The notes: generated by a model not told the origin, from the letters alone. DNA of 64,000 nucleotides from Mesorhizobium sp. RMAD-H1 (GCF_014191375.1 NZ_JACHWN010000011.1:62001-126000); one strand, 5' to 3'. Counted from the stretch's first letter, positions 53,534-62,382 are shown. Program-made: numbers and translations.

Positions 53534-53585
53534 ACTTGACGGAAGACAGATGAAATTTCGTCGCTGACTTGCATGCTACAGATGA

Positions 53586-53861
53586 TCATCGGTCGCACGA
53601 AACAGCTCGCGTGTTCAGTTTTAAAATGACCAGTCCAGATCTGTAGATCGCATCGAGGCGTCTCTCGATAAGGTTGTATAATCCGCCCGTCGCCGTTTCT
53701 ATTTCTTCCCTGGCGAAGCCAAGCGTCGTTAACCCCATGAAGAACTGGAGATATGCGTTTTCTACAATTTCTCTGCGGTTTTTCGGATAATCGACAGGGA
53801 AAGGTAATGTGTCGCTCCACTGATCGACGATATTACATATTTGCTTATAGGATTCTTTCAT
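53586..53861 (-). CDS. Hypothetical small protein, AT-rich
   Basis: 91 residues from ATG 53861, with AAAGGGGG about eight bases upstream, so it is probably expressed. Soluble and helical (REIVENAYLQFFMGLTTLGF, EEIETATGGLYNLIERRLDAIY). I do not recognise a family. Codon use is AT-richer than its neighbours, suggesting recent transfer. Convergent with the toxin gene. Confidence 0.6.
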   Translation of the reverse strand: MKESYKQICNIVDQWSDTLPFPVDYPKNRREIVENAYLQFFMGLTTLGFAREEIETATGGLYNLIERRLDAIYRSGLVILKLNTRAVSCDR

Positions 53862-53995
53862 TAAGCACCCCCTTTGTCTAGAAACTACAAAGTGGGTTTG
53901 GATTTGGCTAGTGGATATTATGTATCTTAACTACACTTTAAAGCGTTAATCGCCTGTCGATTGTGCGCTCAGGTTGAAAGGGGTATAGTATAGTG

Positions 53996-54067
53996 CCCTT
54001 AAAACCGTAAGGTTTCTAAGGGTGACTGGCCCCATGCCCGTCCCGCGAAGCCGTGCGTGGGGTCAGT
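53996..54067 (+). ncRNA. Two adjacent strong stem-loops; possible small RNA or leader
   Basis: Hairpin 1 pairs CCCTT-A-AAACC with GGTTT-CT-AAGGG around a GTAA tetraloop (53996-54022). Hairpin 2 pairs ACTG-G-CCCCA with TGGGG-T-CAGT (54025-54067; the interrupting G and T can wobble-pair). They stand three bases apart in the roughly 300-base gap before the GFA gene, which otherwise shows no gene. TTCTCTTT follows. A structured RNA or a repeat element are both possible. Confidence 0.35.
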
Positions 54068-54161
54068 TCTCTTTACTTGTGTTACCCAAGTGCAACATAG
54101 AATAGGGGCGAGCACGGCAGGTAATTCGGAACAATTCTATGCTATCATGGTTTCAGACACC

Positions 54162-54569
54162 ATGACAGAAGATGCTGACTGGACCGGAGGTTGTTTTTGC
54201 GGCAAACGGCGCTACCGTTTCACACGTCCGCCGTCCACTTCGGGCTATTGTCATTGCAGCATGTGCCGCCGCGCCACCGGAGGGCCGTTCGCGGTGCTGG
54301 TGCGGGTGGACGAGGATGATCTCGAATGGCTTTGCGAACCTCCCGCGACTTTCCGTTCCTCTCCCATAGCGAAACGCGGGTTTTGCCCCGATTGCGGCAC
54401 ACCGCTTTTCCTGCGTTATGACGATGATGATCGCATTCGCCTGACCGCCGGTTCGCTGGATCATCCTGAGAGAATTACACCATCCTACAATTACGGGATC
54501 GAAAGCCGCCTTCCCTGGGTCTGCTATGATGACGATCTCCCCGGGCAACCCACGCAGGAGCGGTTTTAG
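54162..54569 (+). CDS. GFA-family (glutathione-dependent formaldehyde-activating enzyme-like) protein
   Basis: 135 residues from ATG 54162 (ATG 54147 possible). GFA/CENP-V fold with all zinc-binding cysteines: GGCFCGK, YCHCSMCRRATG and GFCPDCGTPLFLRY. The founding member accelerates S-hydroxymethylglutathione formation from formaldehyde, but most family members have unknown substrates. A formaldehyde role would suit a methylotroph, yet nothing links this gene to the mxa genes 52 kb away. Confidence 0.8.
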   Translation: MTEDADWTGGCFCGKRRYRFTRPPSTSGYCHCSMCRRATGGPFAVLVRVDEDDLEWLCEPPATFRSSPIAKRGFCPDCGTPLFLRYDDDDRIRLTAGSLDHPERITPSYNYGIESRLPWVCYDDDLPGQPTQERF

Positions 54570-54615
54570 AACATCCATGACGCATCAGGCGCACTGATGT
54601 GTGCGTATATTCCCG

Positions 54616-54641
54616 GGAACAAATCCCGCCTCGCATCTGTT
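54616..54641 (+). promoter_or_regulatory. EcfG-type general stress promoter
   Basis: GGAAC at 54616-54620 and TGTT at 54638-54641 are separated by 17 bases, matching the alphaproteobacterial EcfG consensus (GGAAC-N16-18-cGTT). It sits 23 bases before the DUF3606-like gene, a class often under this sigma factor. Confidence 0.6.
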
Positions 54642-54663
54642 TTCCGGCGAGGAAGGAAAAGCC

Positions 54664-54852
54664 ATGGCCAATACCGAACGCAATGCCAATATCGACTGGC
54701 TGAACTCCCACAAGGCCGGCGATGATGAGATTCGCTATCTTACAGAACATACGGACCTCTCGCCGAACCAGGCGCGTGATCTCGTGGAGAAGCACGGCAC
54801 CGATCGGGAGACGCTCTTGAAAATCGCCAAGACGATGAAGGCCGAGGGATAG
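54664..54852 (+). CDS. DUF3606-like small stress protein
   Basis: 62 residues from ATG 54664 (GGAAGG eight bases upstream). Resembles DUF3606 proteins, with the helix-turn-helix-like pattern LSPNQARDLVEKHGTDRETL and C-terminal KAEG. Function unknown; members are frequent general-stress genes in rhizobia. Immediately preceded by an EcfG-type promoter. Confidence 0.75.
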   Translation: MANTERNANIDWLNSHKAGDDEIRYLTEHTDLSPNQARDLVEKHGTDRETLLKIAKTMKAEG

Positions 54853-54879
54853 ACCAACCGGTCATTCCTGCCGGGTGCA

Positions 54880-55959
54880 TTACCTCAGGCGGGCTCCCTC
54901 CGCATCGAAGAGGCGATGATGATCCGCGCGGCAGGCGAGATGAATGTGCGCCCCCGCCGTCACCGGCGCAGTATCCCTATATTCCGCCACCAGCGGCTGG
55001 CCGTCGCCAAGCTGGCAATAGAGATATTGCGTGCCGCCCAGATATTCGGCGAAATCCACCGTCGCCGGGATCGCCGTTTCTGACGCCTCGGCAAGCACCA
55101 GATTTTCCGGGCGGATGCCGAAGGTGATCTTCGTTCCCGGCATTGGTGGGCGGGCGAGGGGGGAGCGGACCTTCCGCCCCGTGAGTTCGATATGACCGTC
55201 ACCATTCCAGATCGCATTCAGCAGGTTCATGCGCGGCGAGCCGATGAAGCCGGCGACGAAGGTGTTGGCGGGGTCTTCATAGACCTCGCGCGGACTGCCC
55301 TCCTGCTCGACCCGGCCGTTGCGCAGCACCACGATCTTGTCGGCGAGCGTCATCGCCTCGGTCTGGTCGTGGGTGACATAGATCATCGTATTGCCAAGCT
55401 CGCGGTGCAGCCGGGCGATCTCGACGCGCATGGAGATGCGCAGCTCAGCGTCGAGATTGGAAAGCGGCTCGTCGAACAGGAACACATCGGGCTTGCGCAC
55501 AATCGCCCGGCCGATGGCGACGCGCTGCCGCTGGCCACCCGAAAGCTGGCCCGGACGGCGGTCGAGCAGGTGGTCGATCTTGAGGATCGCGGCGGCGGAC
55601 TTGACCCGCGCCTCGATCTCCTCGGGCCTGGTACGCGCCATTTTCAATCCGAAGGCGAGATTGTCCCGGACGCTCATATGCGGGTAGAGCGCATAGGACT
55701 GGAACACCATGGCGATGCCGCGTGTCGAGGGATCGAGATCGGTGACGTCGCGCCCATTGATGGAGATTTCGCCATCCGTCACCTCCTCCAGCCCGGCGAT
55801 CATGCGCAGGAGCGTGGACTTGCCGCAGCCGGAAGGGCCGACGAAAACCACGAACGAGCCTTCGTCGATGGCGAGATTGACGCCGTGGATGACATCCACA
55901 TTGCCGAAGCTCTTGCGGATATCCCTGAGCACGACTCCCGTGCGCACGGCCCTATCCAT
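54880..55959 (-). CDS. UgpC/MsmK-type sugar ABC transporter ATPase
   Basis: 359 residues from ATG 55959, overlapping the GH127 stop by eight bases. CUT1-type ATPase: Walker A GPSGCGKS, signature LSGGQRQRVAIGRAIV, Walker B VFLFDEPLSNLD, H-loop VTHDQTEAM, and a C-terminal TOBE/OB domain (TKITFGIRPENLVLAE). It energises the permeases at 57.9-59.7 kb for import of oligosaccharides or glycosides. It is last in the operon. Confidence 0.88.
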   Translation of the reverse strand: MDRAVRTGVVLRDIRKSFGNVDVIHGVNLAIDEGSFVVFVGPSGCGKSTLLRMIAGLEEVTDGEISINGRDVTDLDPSTRGIAMVFQSYALYPHMSVRDNLAFGLKMARTRPEEIEARVKSAAAILKIDHLLDRRPGQLSGGQRQRVAIGRAIVRKPDVFLFDEPLSNLDAELRISMRVEIARLHRELGNTMIYVTHDQTEAMTLADKIVVLRNGRVEQEGSPREVYEDPANTFVAGFIGSPRMNLLNAIWNGDGHIELTGRKVRSPLARPPMPGTKITFGIRPENLVLAEASETAIPATVDFAEYLGGTQYLYCQLGDGQPLVAEYRDTAPVTAGAHIHLACRADHHRLFDAEGARLR

Positions 55960-57892
55960 GGCTGAGATTCCCCGTTCGCATCCAGACCAGCATTTCGCCC
56001 GGCGCGCGATTGTCCCAGAAGGGGTAGGGGATGAAGCGCGCCGTCGTCTCGCGTTTGGTAGGCGGCGCGGTGCGGTAGAGCATGTCGCCCCAGTCGGCCT
56101 CGTCGCGGGTGACGGGCAGGTCCAGCGCCACCGCGCCATTGAGCTCGGGAATCTCGGTGGTTTTTGCCTCGGCAACATTGCCCGTCAACTCGATGGCGTT
56201 GAGATTGTCGCCATTATCGACGCCTTCAGCGCAATAGACGAGCGGCCCGCGCATCAGCGCCGCGCGGCCTGCATCCTGCCGTACCAGCGGGTTCGCCCAG
56301 AGCACGCGGGGGATGAGAGGAATATCGAGGTCCACATGGTCGCCCGACTGCCACTCTCGCTCGATACGCGCATAGCCGTCCACCGTCACATCGGAAAGGT
56401 CGAGCGTCTCTCCATTGACCTTGACCGACGCGCCATGCGCCCAGCCGGGAATGCGCAGCGACAGGGTGAAGCGGGCGGGCCGGTCCGCCGCTACCTCGAA
56501 GCGGATCGCGCCGTCCCAGGGGTAACGCGTCTTTTGCGTGAGGCCGACGTTCGCGCCGCCAACGTCGAAATGCGCCTTGCTCTCGCCATAGAGATGCACA
56601 GCGATTTCATCCTCCGCCACGGCATACATATAGGAGCCGATGGAGGCCATCAGCCGGGCGATGTTGGGCGGGCAGCACGGGCAATGGTGCCAGATCCAGC
56701 GATGATGCTTGCCTTTGCTCTCCAGCGGGTTCTCGTAGAAGAAAGTCTTGCCGTCGAGCGAAAGGCCCGCCATCGCGCCATTATAGAGCGCCTGCTCCAT
56801 GATGTCGGCATAGCGCCGGTTCGGCCCGCGCCCCAGCATGCGGTTTGCCCAGAAGACGAGGCCGACCGAGGCGCAAGTCTCGGCATAAGCGCTTTCGTTT
56901 GGCAGATCGTAATAGTCGGTAAAGCCTTCGTTCGACGCTTCAGGACCGATGCCGCCGGTGATGTACATCTGTTTGGTGGTGAGATCGTCCCATAGGGTTT
57001 CGAGCGCGGAGGTCAGGCTGTCGTCATGATATTCCGTGGCGATATCCGCCATGCCGGAATAAAGATACATGGCGCGCACGGCATGGCCCACCACCTTCTT
57101 CTGCTCGCGCACCGGCAGATGCGCCTGGCCATATTCATAGGACTTCTGGATGAAATCCTCCGGCGTGCGTCCGTCGCGGCGGGCCTCCTCGTCGAAGAAA
57201 TGCGGCTGCGTCCCCCGCTCGTCGACGAAGAATTTGGCGAGGTCCAGATATTTTTTTTGCCCGGTGACGCGAGCGAGCTTTACCAGCGCCAACTCGATCT
57301 CCTCATGGCCGCAATAACCGCGAAGCTGGCCCTCGCCGCGTCCGAAAACCGTGGTGAGATAGTCAGCATAGCGGCACATGATGTCGAGCAGCTTGCGCTT
57401 GCCGGTCGCCTGATAATAGGCAACCGCGCCCTCGATCAAATGACCCCCGCAATAAAGCTCGTGATGATCGCGCAAGTTCTTCCAGCGGCGGTCGGGCTGC
57501 ACACGCTGGAACCAGGCATTGAGATAGCCGTCCTCGTCCTGTAGCTTTTCATACATGTCGATGATCGCATCGACGCGGGCCTCCAGCCGCGGATTGGGCC
57601 GGCGGTAGAGCGAATAGGCGACGGTTTCGATGGATTTTCCGAGATCGCTGTCCCAGAACATCTGCGTCGTGCCGCCCCAGGGCTGGATCGGGATGACGAT
57701 GCCGGGGGAGGGCTGGTCCACATCGATGGCCCGCAGCATGCCCGCCTCGACGCAGCGGTCGAGCAGCGTTTCGGCGGTGGAATCGCAGATTGCATCCTGC
57801 CGCTCGCCGAACAGGCCCGCCACCTCGACATGGGGAACGGGGAGGGGGCGGAACGGGCGGTCTCTCTTATGTGTGGTCATGGCTTGGTCCAT
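55952..57892 (-). CDS. Beta-L-arabinofuranosidase (GH127)
   Basis: 646 residues from ATG 57892 (ATG 57880 possible). GH127 (all-alpha barrel) signatures: YCGGHLIEGAVAYYQATGK, YITGGIGPEASNEGF, ETCASVGLVFWANRM and HCPCCPPNIARLMASIGSY around residue 400. The cysteines and acidic residues match the zinc-cysteine catalytic centre known from this family, where a Cys is the nucleophile. It releases L-arabinofuranose from beta-linked chains such as extensin or arabinogalactan side chains. No signal peptide, so it probably acts on imported short glycans. Confidence 0.88.
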   Translation of the reverse strand: MDQAMTTHKRDRPFRPLPVPHVEVAGLFGERQDAICDSTAETLLDRCVEAGMLRAIDVDQPSPGIVIPIQPWGGTTQMFWDSDLGKSIETVAYSLYRRPNPRLEARVDAIIDMYEKLQDEDGYLNAWFQRVQPDRRWKNLRDHHELYCGGHLIEGAVAYYQATGKRKLLDIMCRYADYLTTVFGRGEGQLRGYCGHEEIELALVKLARVTGQKKYLDLAKFFVDERGTQPHFFDEEARRDGRTPEDFIQKSYEYGQAHLPVREQKKVVGHAVRAMYLYSGMADIATEYHDDSLTSALETLWDDLTTKQMYITGGIGPEASNEGFTDYYDLPNESAYAETCASVGLVFWANRMLGRGPNRRYADIMEQALYNGAMAGLSLDGKTFFYENPLESKGKHHRWIWHHCPCCPPNIARLMASIGSYMYAVAEDEIAVHLYGESKAHFDVGGANVGLTQKTRYPWDGAIRFEVAADRPARFTLSLRIPGWAHGASVKVNGETLDLSDVTVDGYARIEREWQSGDHVDLDIPLIPRVLWANPLVRQDAGRAALMRGPLVYCAEGVDNGDNLNAIELTGNVAEAKTTEIPELNGAVALDLPVTRDEADWGDMLYRTAPPTKRETTARFIPYPFWDNRAPGEMLVWMRTGNLSHG

Positions 57893-57904
57893 TTCATTTC
57901 AGGA

Positions 57905-58768
57905 TTATTTCACCGCGCCGGCCATGAGCCCGCGCATGTAATAGCGTTGCAGGAGAAGGAAGACGATGAGGCAGGGGATGGTCATGACGGCGACGCCCGC
58001 CTGCACCGCGCCCCAGTTGATCGCGCCAAGCCGTCCGGCGCGTACCGCCATCATCAGGACGGGGAGGGTGTATTTCTCATTGCTCGACAGAAGCACCAGC
58101 GCCGCGAGAAACTCGTTCCAGGCGTTCAAGAAGGCGAAGATTGCCACTGTCGCCACGCCCGGCAGGACGAGCGGCAGGAGCACGCGCACGAGCAGCCGCA
58201 GATCCCGTGCCCCGTCGATCCGCGCCGCCTCCTCGATCTCCTTCGGCACGGCGTCGAAGGCATTGCGCATCATGAACACCGAGAAGGGCAGTTGCAGCGT
58301 GACATAGACGAGCGTCAGGCCGACCAGCGAATTGCTGAGGCCGAGCTTGGCAAGAATGATGAAGAGCGGGGTCAGGATCGACTGGAACGGGATCATCAGC
58401 GTGGCGATGACAAGCACGAAGAGCGCGTTCTTCAGCGGAAAACGGTAGCGCGAGAAGCCATAGCCCGCGAGCAGGCTGACCGCGACAGTCAGCACCACCG
58501 TTGCCAGCGACACGGCGAGGGAATTGACCGTATGCTGCCAGATACCCGCGCCGAACGTATCCAGCGAGCGATAGGAATCGAGGCTGAACCCCTCCGTCGG
58601 CCAGGGCGGCAGTGCCGGCTGTCGCGCCTCCGTGCCATGCCGGAACGAGGCGAGGAACACAATGACGAGCGGCGCGAGGAAGAACAGCGCGATGATGATC
58701 CCCGCGCCGTGATAGGCCGCGAGGGCGCGGAAGGCCTTGGCGTTGCGGCGTTGTTTTTTGGTGCTCAT
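57905..58768 (-). CDS. Sugar ABC transporter permease (MalG-like)
   Basis: 287 residues, six membrane helices, BPD_transp_1 family. EAA motif region IEEAARIDGARDLRLLVRVLLPLVLP contacts the ATPase. Overlaps the upstream permease gene by four bases. Forms the channel with the MalF-like permease for the binding protein at 59.9-61.2 kb. Confidence 0.88.
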   Translation of the reverse strand: MSTKKQRRNAKAFRALAAYHGAGIIIALFFLAPLVIVFLASFRHGTEARQPALPPWPTEGFSLDSYRSLDTFGAGIWQHTVNSLAVSLATVVLTVAVSLLAGYGFSRYRFPLKNALFVLVIATLMIPFQSILTPLFIILAKLGLSNSLVGLTLVYVTLQLPFSVFMMRNAFDAVPKEIEEAARIDGARDLRLLVRVLLPLVLPGVATVAIFAFLNAWNEFLAALVLLSSNEKYTLPVLMMAVRAGRLGAINWGAVQAGVAVMTIPCLIVFLLLQRYYMRGLMAGAVK

Positions 58769-59682
58769 GAGCGCTCCTCCCCGACCTTCAGAAGCCGCAA
58801 CTGCACGATGCTGATCAGCACCAGGATGACGAGCAGCGCGATGGAGAGCGCCGCGCCATAGCCCAGATTGAACGATACGAAGGACTGGTTGAAGATGTGG
58901 TAGACGACCGAGATCATCCGGTTCTGCGGGCCGCCCGAGGTCATGATGTAGAACTGGTCGAAGGCGAGGATCGAGCCGGTGACGGAGATGATCAGCGCCA
59001 GCGCGATGGTCCGTCGCATCAGCGGCAGGGTGACATACCGGAAGCGCTGCCAGCGGCCTGCGCCGTCGATCCGCGCGGCTTCGGTGAGCTCAGTGGGGAT
59101 GGCTTGCAGGCCGGTCAGCAGGATGATCATGGTGAAGCCCGCGATCTTCCACACGACCATGACAATGATGGTGAGGAAGGCCGTGTCGAAATTCGCCAGC
59201 AGGTTCGGGCTTCTCTCCACCAGCCCTAGTGCTTTCAATGCAGGGGCGATGAACCCGCTGTCGACATTCGCGAGCCACACCCAGAGCAGTGACGCCGTGG
59301 CAAGTCCGATGACGACGGGAAGGAAGATGATCGTGCGGTAGGTGCTGACGAACCGCCGTTCCTTTTCCACGAAGAGGGCGAGCGGAAAGGCGACGGCGAA
59401 AATCGCTATCGTAACAATTACAGTGTAATAGGCGGTAAAGCTTAGTGCCGACATGAACCGGCTATCATTGACCATGCGGAAATAGTTATTAAGGCCGATC
59501 CAGCGGTGCGTCCCCATCAGCGGCCAGTTGTGCAGGCTCATCCAACCGGTAAAGATGACAGGCACGACGAAGAAGACGATGACCAGCACCATGGCCGGGG
59601 CGATGTAGAGAAGGCCGCGCCATTGCGATCTACCTCGCCTCTTCCGCAGGGACCGTGGTTGTTTTTGACCGGCATCGGTCAT
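58765..59682 (-). CDS. Sugar ABC transporter permease (MalF-like)
   Basis: 305 residues from ATG 59682 (GGAG six bases upstream). Basic N-terminus, six membrane helices, EAA motif ELTEAARIDGAGRWQRFRYVTLPLM. Partner of the MalG-like permease. It is separated from the binding protein by a 248-base gap holding two inverted palindromic repeats. Confidence 0.87.
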   Translation of the reverse strand: MTDAGQKQPRSLRKRRGRSQWRGLLYIAPAMVLVIVFFVVPVIFTGWMSLHNWPLMGTHRWIGLNNYFRMVNDSRFMSALSFTAYYTVIVTIAIFAVAFPLALFVEKERRFVSTYRTIIFLPVVIGLATASLLWVWLANVDSGFIAPALKALGLVERSPNLLANFDTAFLTIIVMVVWKIAGFTMIILLTGLQAIPTELTEAARIDGAGRWQRFRYVTLPLMRRTIALALIISVTGSILAFDQFYIMTSGGPQNRMISVVYHIFNQSFVSFNLGYGAALSIALLVILVLISIVQLRLLKVGEERS

Positions 59683-59731
59683 TGATTGCTCCGCATTGTT
59701 TATCATTCGCGTCGGAGAGGTCAGCGGGACA

Positions 59732-59893
59732 GCGCCCCCCTCTGTCCTGCCGGACATCTCCCCCGGAAGGGGGGAGATTGGCTGGCACGACTCTCCTCGC
59801 TAATTCTGCAACGTCGTCGGTTGACGCCGCACATTGACGAAGGCGCAATCTCCCCCTTGCGGGGGAGATGGGCGGCAGCCCAGAGGGGGCGCC
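59732..59893. repeat. Inverted pair of palindromic rhizobial-type repeats
   Basis: Two copies of a roughly 60-base repeat in opposite orientation: left copy GCGCCCCCCTCTG...CTGCCGG, with the hairpin ATCTCCCCC-GGAA-GGGGGGAGAT (59756-59778); right copy with TCTCCCCC-TTGC-GGGGGAGA (59849-59868) ending CAGAGGGGGCGC (59881-59892). Together they make a long imperfect inverted repeat in the gap between permease and binding-protein genes. It may terminate or attenuate transcription. Confidence 0.75.
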
Positions 59894-59930
59894 TAGCACC
59901 GGCAGCCAACCATATCCCGCAAGACAGTAC

Positions 59931-61169
59931 TCACTGCCCGCTATCGATAATCGACTGCATCTCGCTCTGGGCATTGGCGAACGCGTCGTCCACATCGTCG
60001 CCGAAGATGGCGGCATTGGTGAACGTGGCCCAAGGGCCGTTGGCGCTGTTGATAAGGTCGTTGAACTGCAGCGTGTAGGGCGTCTTGGCGACGCTGATCG
60101 CCTTCAGGCCCACCTGCATGCGCGGATCGAGACCCTCCAGCACCTTATCGGCGATATCGCCACGCGTCGGCAGGCTGCCATATTTCGCCATCACCTTCTG
60201 GCCTTCCAGCGAATAGACATATTCAATGAATTCCTTCACTGCATCGAGCTTCTTCGTGCCCTTTGTGACGACGAAATTGTCGCCGCCGGCGAATGAGGAC
60301 GTGCCGCCGTCGACACCGGGAATGAGCGTGACGCCGAAATTGATGTCGGAATGCTCCGTCACCAACGTGCCGATGGCGAAGGCGCCGAGGCTCTGCTGGC
60401 CGATCTTGCCGTTGGTGAAGCTCAGGAAGTTTACGCCATTGTCGCTCGCGGCGCTCGCTGGCACCAGATCCTTCTCGACCATGCGGCGATAGATGCCCAC
60501 GGCCTTGCGCATCTGTGGCGTATCGAGCGTTGCCTGCTTGCCGTCAGCGGAGAGAATGTCCGCGCCTGAGCCCCAGACCAGCGGCGTGAAGGTGAAGATC
60601 ATGCAGCCGCCACAACCGCCGCCGGAGAAATAGAAGCCGTAGATATCGTCACCCAGCTTGCGGATCTTTTCCGCATTGAGCTGGATTTCCTCCCAGTTCG
60701 TCGGGGCTTTCTCCGGGTCGAGGCCAGCCTTCTTGTACAGATCCTTGTTCCAGGCAAAGACCGAGGTCTCGACCGAGAGCGGCAGGCCATAGATGCGGTC
60801 CTGATAGGTGCCGAGCCGGACATGGGACGGCGAAAGCGAATTGAAATAGGGAAGCTGTTTCGCCCAGTCCGTCAGGTCTTCCAACTGACCGGCGGCGGCG
60901 AAGGCCGGCGTATAGATCAAATCCATCGAAAGCGCGTCGGGCGCCTGTCCGCCGGCGATGGCGGTCGCATATTTCTGCACGAGTTCGGAGAACGGTACTT
61001 CTGTTGCGACAACCTGGTTCTCGTGGCTGGCATTATAAGCCTCGACCACCTTCTTGAAGGAATCGCCGATGCCGGAGCGCACCCACATCTCTATCTTTTC
61101 GGCAGCTGATGCGCCTGAGACCAGGCACAGCGTGGCAATGCCTGTCGCTGCCAGTAAACGCTTGATCAT
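59931..61169 (-). CDS. Sugar ABC transporter substrate-binding protein (CUT1 family)
   Basis: 412 residues from ATG 61169 (GGAGGAAG just upstream). Signal peptide of about 22 residues (ASA-AE), then an MalE/UgpB-type binding protein (EKIEMWVRSGIGDSFKKVVEAYN, then SFAGGDNFVVTKGTKKLDAV, EYVYSLEGQKVMAKYGSLPTR). Cys-rich GGGCGGC near residue 190 may form a disulfide. Likely binds arabinose-containing oligosaccharide, by operon context with GH127. Confidence 0.85.
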   Translation of the reverse strand: MIKRLLAATGIATLCLVSGASAAEKIEMWVRSGIGDSFKKVVEAYNASHENQVVATEVPFSELVQKYATAIAGGQAPDALSMDLIYTPAFAAAGQLEDLTDWAKQLPYFNSLSPSHVRLGTYQDRIYGLPLSVETSVFAWNKDLYKKAGLDPEKAPTNWEEIQLNAEKIRKLGDDIYGFYFSGGGCGGCMIFTFTPLVWGSGADILSADGKQATLDTPQMRKAVGIYRRMVEKDLVPASAASDNGVNFLSFTNGKIGQQSLGAFAIGTLVTEHSDINFGVTLIPGVDGGTSSFAGGDNFVVTKGTKKLDAVKEFIEYVYSLEGQKVMAKYGSLPTRGDIADKVLEGLDPRMQVGLKAISVAKTPYTLQFNDLINSANGPWATFTNAAIFGDDVDDAFANAQSEMQSIIDSGQ

Positions 61170-61216
61170 GATCTTCCTCCCAATATGGCGCACCTCCTGC
61201 GCCGCCTGCATGCACT

Positions 61217-62218
61217 TTATGCGGACTGCCTCACCACGATATGGCATGGCAGCTTCCGCACGCCGGCCTCCACCGGACGTCCCTCCGCGAGGGCCAGGAC
61301 CGTCAGGCCTGCCTCACGCCCCAATGCCTTCAATCCCATATCCACCGATGTCAGCGGCGGGCGCGTCTGTGCCGCCATGATCTCCCAATTGTCGAAACCG
61401 ACGATCGCCACGTCCTCCGGCACGCCAATGCCGCGTTCGCGCAAGGCATCGATCACACCACGGGCGATCTGATCGTTGCCGCAGAAGATCGCATCCGGTT
61501 TTTTGCCGCTCCTGCTCCAGATCTTCGCAACCGCCTCATGGCCCCAACCCTCGGACCAGACACCATACATCACCGGCTCCTCGTCACCGGCGATCTCCCG
61601 ATAGGCGCCGGCGCGCTCGCGCACCGAGAAGAAGCTCTCCGGTCCCGTGACATGGACGATGCGGCGACGCCCGAGCTTCACGAGCCATTCTACCGCCAGC
61701 CGCGCACCCTGCGCATCATCGGAGCGGAGGGTCACGCTATCGGGTGGCCCCTGGGTAAAGGCATAGACCACCGGCACCGGCAGGTTCGAGAGATCGACGG
61801 GCAGGGACCGGTCGAGCCGCTTGCCCGATGCGATGATGCCATCGACCTGCTTGTCCAGCATGGCGTCGACATGGATCTGCCCCAGGGCCGGGTCGTCCTC
61901 GATTGCACAGAGGAAAACCGAAACGCCGTGGTCGACAAGGGCCTCCGAAACGCCGGCCATCACAGGCAAGGTGAACCGTCCATAGGTGTCGTTGGTCAAC
62001 AGGCCGATGGTGAAACTGCGCTTGCTCAAGAGCCCTCGCGCGAGCGCATTAGGCCGGAAGCCGATCTCCCTTGCGACACGCTTCACGCGCTCTCGCGTTT
62101 TCTCCCCCATGCGGCCGGTATCGTTGAGAGCCTTCGATGCCGTCGAGATGCTCACCCCAGCGGCGGCGGCAACGTCATGGATGGTTATCCGCCCCTTCTT
62201 TGCAACCTCCTGATCCAG
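61217..62218 (-). CDS. LacI-family repressor of the arabinofuranoside operon, CTG start
   Basis: 333 residues if started at CTG 62218, which follows GGAGG by five bases. No ATG, GTG or TTG in frame precedes the helix-turn-helix (RITIHDVAAAAGVSISTASKALND); GTG 62155 would cut it in half and the codon before CTG is a stop. The effector domain is normal (FTIGLLTNDTYGRFTLPVMAGVS). Either CTG is used or a base is missing in the AAA run near 62199. Two palindromes lie just upstream. It probably represses this locus. Confidence 0.78.
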   Translation of the reverse strand: MDQEVAKKGRITIHDVAAAAGVSISTASKALNDTGRMGEKTRERVKRVAREIGFRPNALARGLLSKRSFTIGLLTNDTYGRFTLPVMAGVSEALVDHGVSVFLCAIEDDPALGQIHVDAMLDKQVDGIIASGKRLDRSLPVDLSNLPVPVVYAFTQGPPDSVTLRSDDAQGARLAVEWLVKLGRRRIVHVTGPESFFSVRERAGAYREIAGDEEPVMYGVWSEGWGHEAVAKIWSRSGKKPDAIFCGNDQIARGVIDALRERGIGVPEDVAIVGFDNWEIMAAQTRPPLTSVDMGLKALGREAGLTVLALAEGRPVEAGVRKLPCHIVVRQSA

Positions 62219-62240
62219 TCAAGCCTCCATCGATTGAATA

Positions 62241-62260
62241 ATGAGAAAACCTTTTCTCAT
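62241..62260. promoter_or_regulatory. LacI operator-like palindrome 1
   Basis: ATGAGAAAA-CC-TTTTCTCAT, nine-base perfect arms, 23 bases before the LacI start and overlapping its likely promoter. Strongly suggests autorepression and control of the downstream importer/GH127 genes. Confidence 0.75.
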
Positions 62261-62274
62261 CGTGAGAGTCAACA

Positions 62275-62289
62275 GGAAAAAGGTTTTCC
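62275..62289. promoter_or_regulatory. LacI operator-like palindrome 2
   Basis: GGAAAA-AGG-TTTTCC, a related inverted repeat whose centre is about 31.5 bases (three helical turns) from that of the first palindrome, placing both on the same face of the DNA, as for cooperative LacI-type binding. Confidence 0.65.
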
Positions 62290-62382
62290 CATTGAACTGA
62301 TGCGGAGGTATAGCCTGGACGGATAACCCTGCCGTCGCATGGGGCGACGGCGACGGGGAGGGTAAGGACCTGTTTTAATCCG

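Noticed and set aside
54023-54070. tRNA or attC-like site
   Set aside because: Stem lengths and loops do not make a cloverleaf, and no integrase or attC consensus ends are visible.
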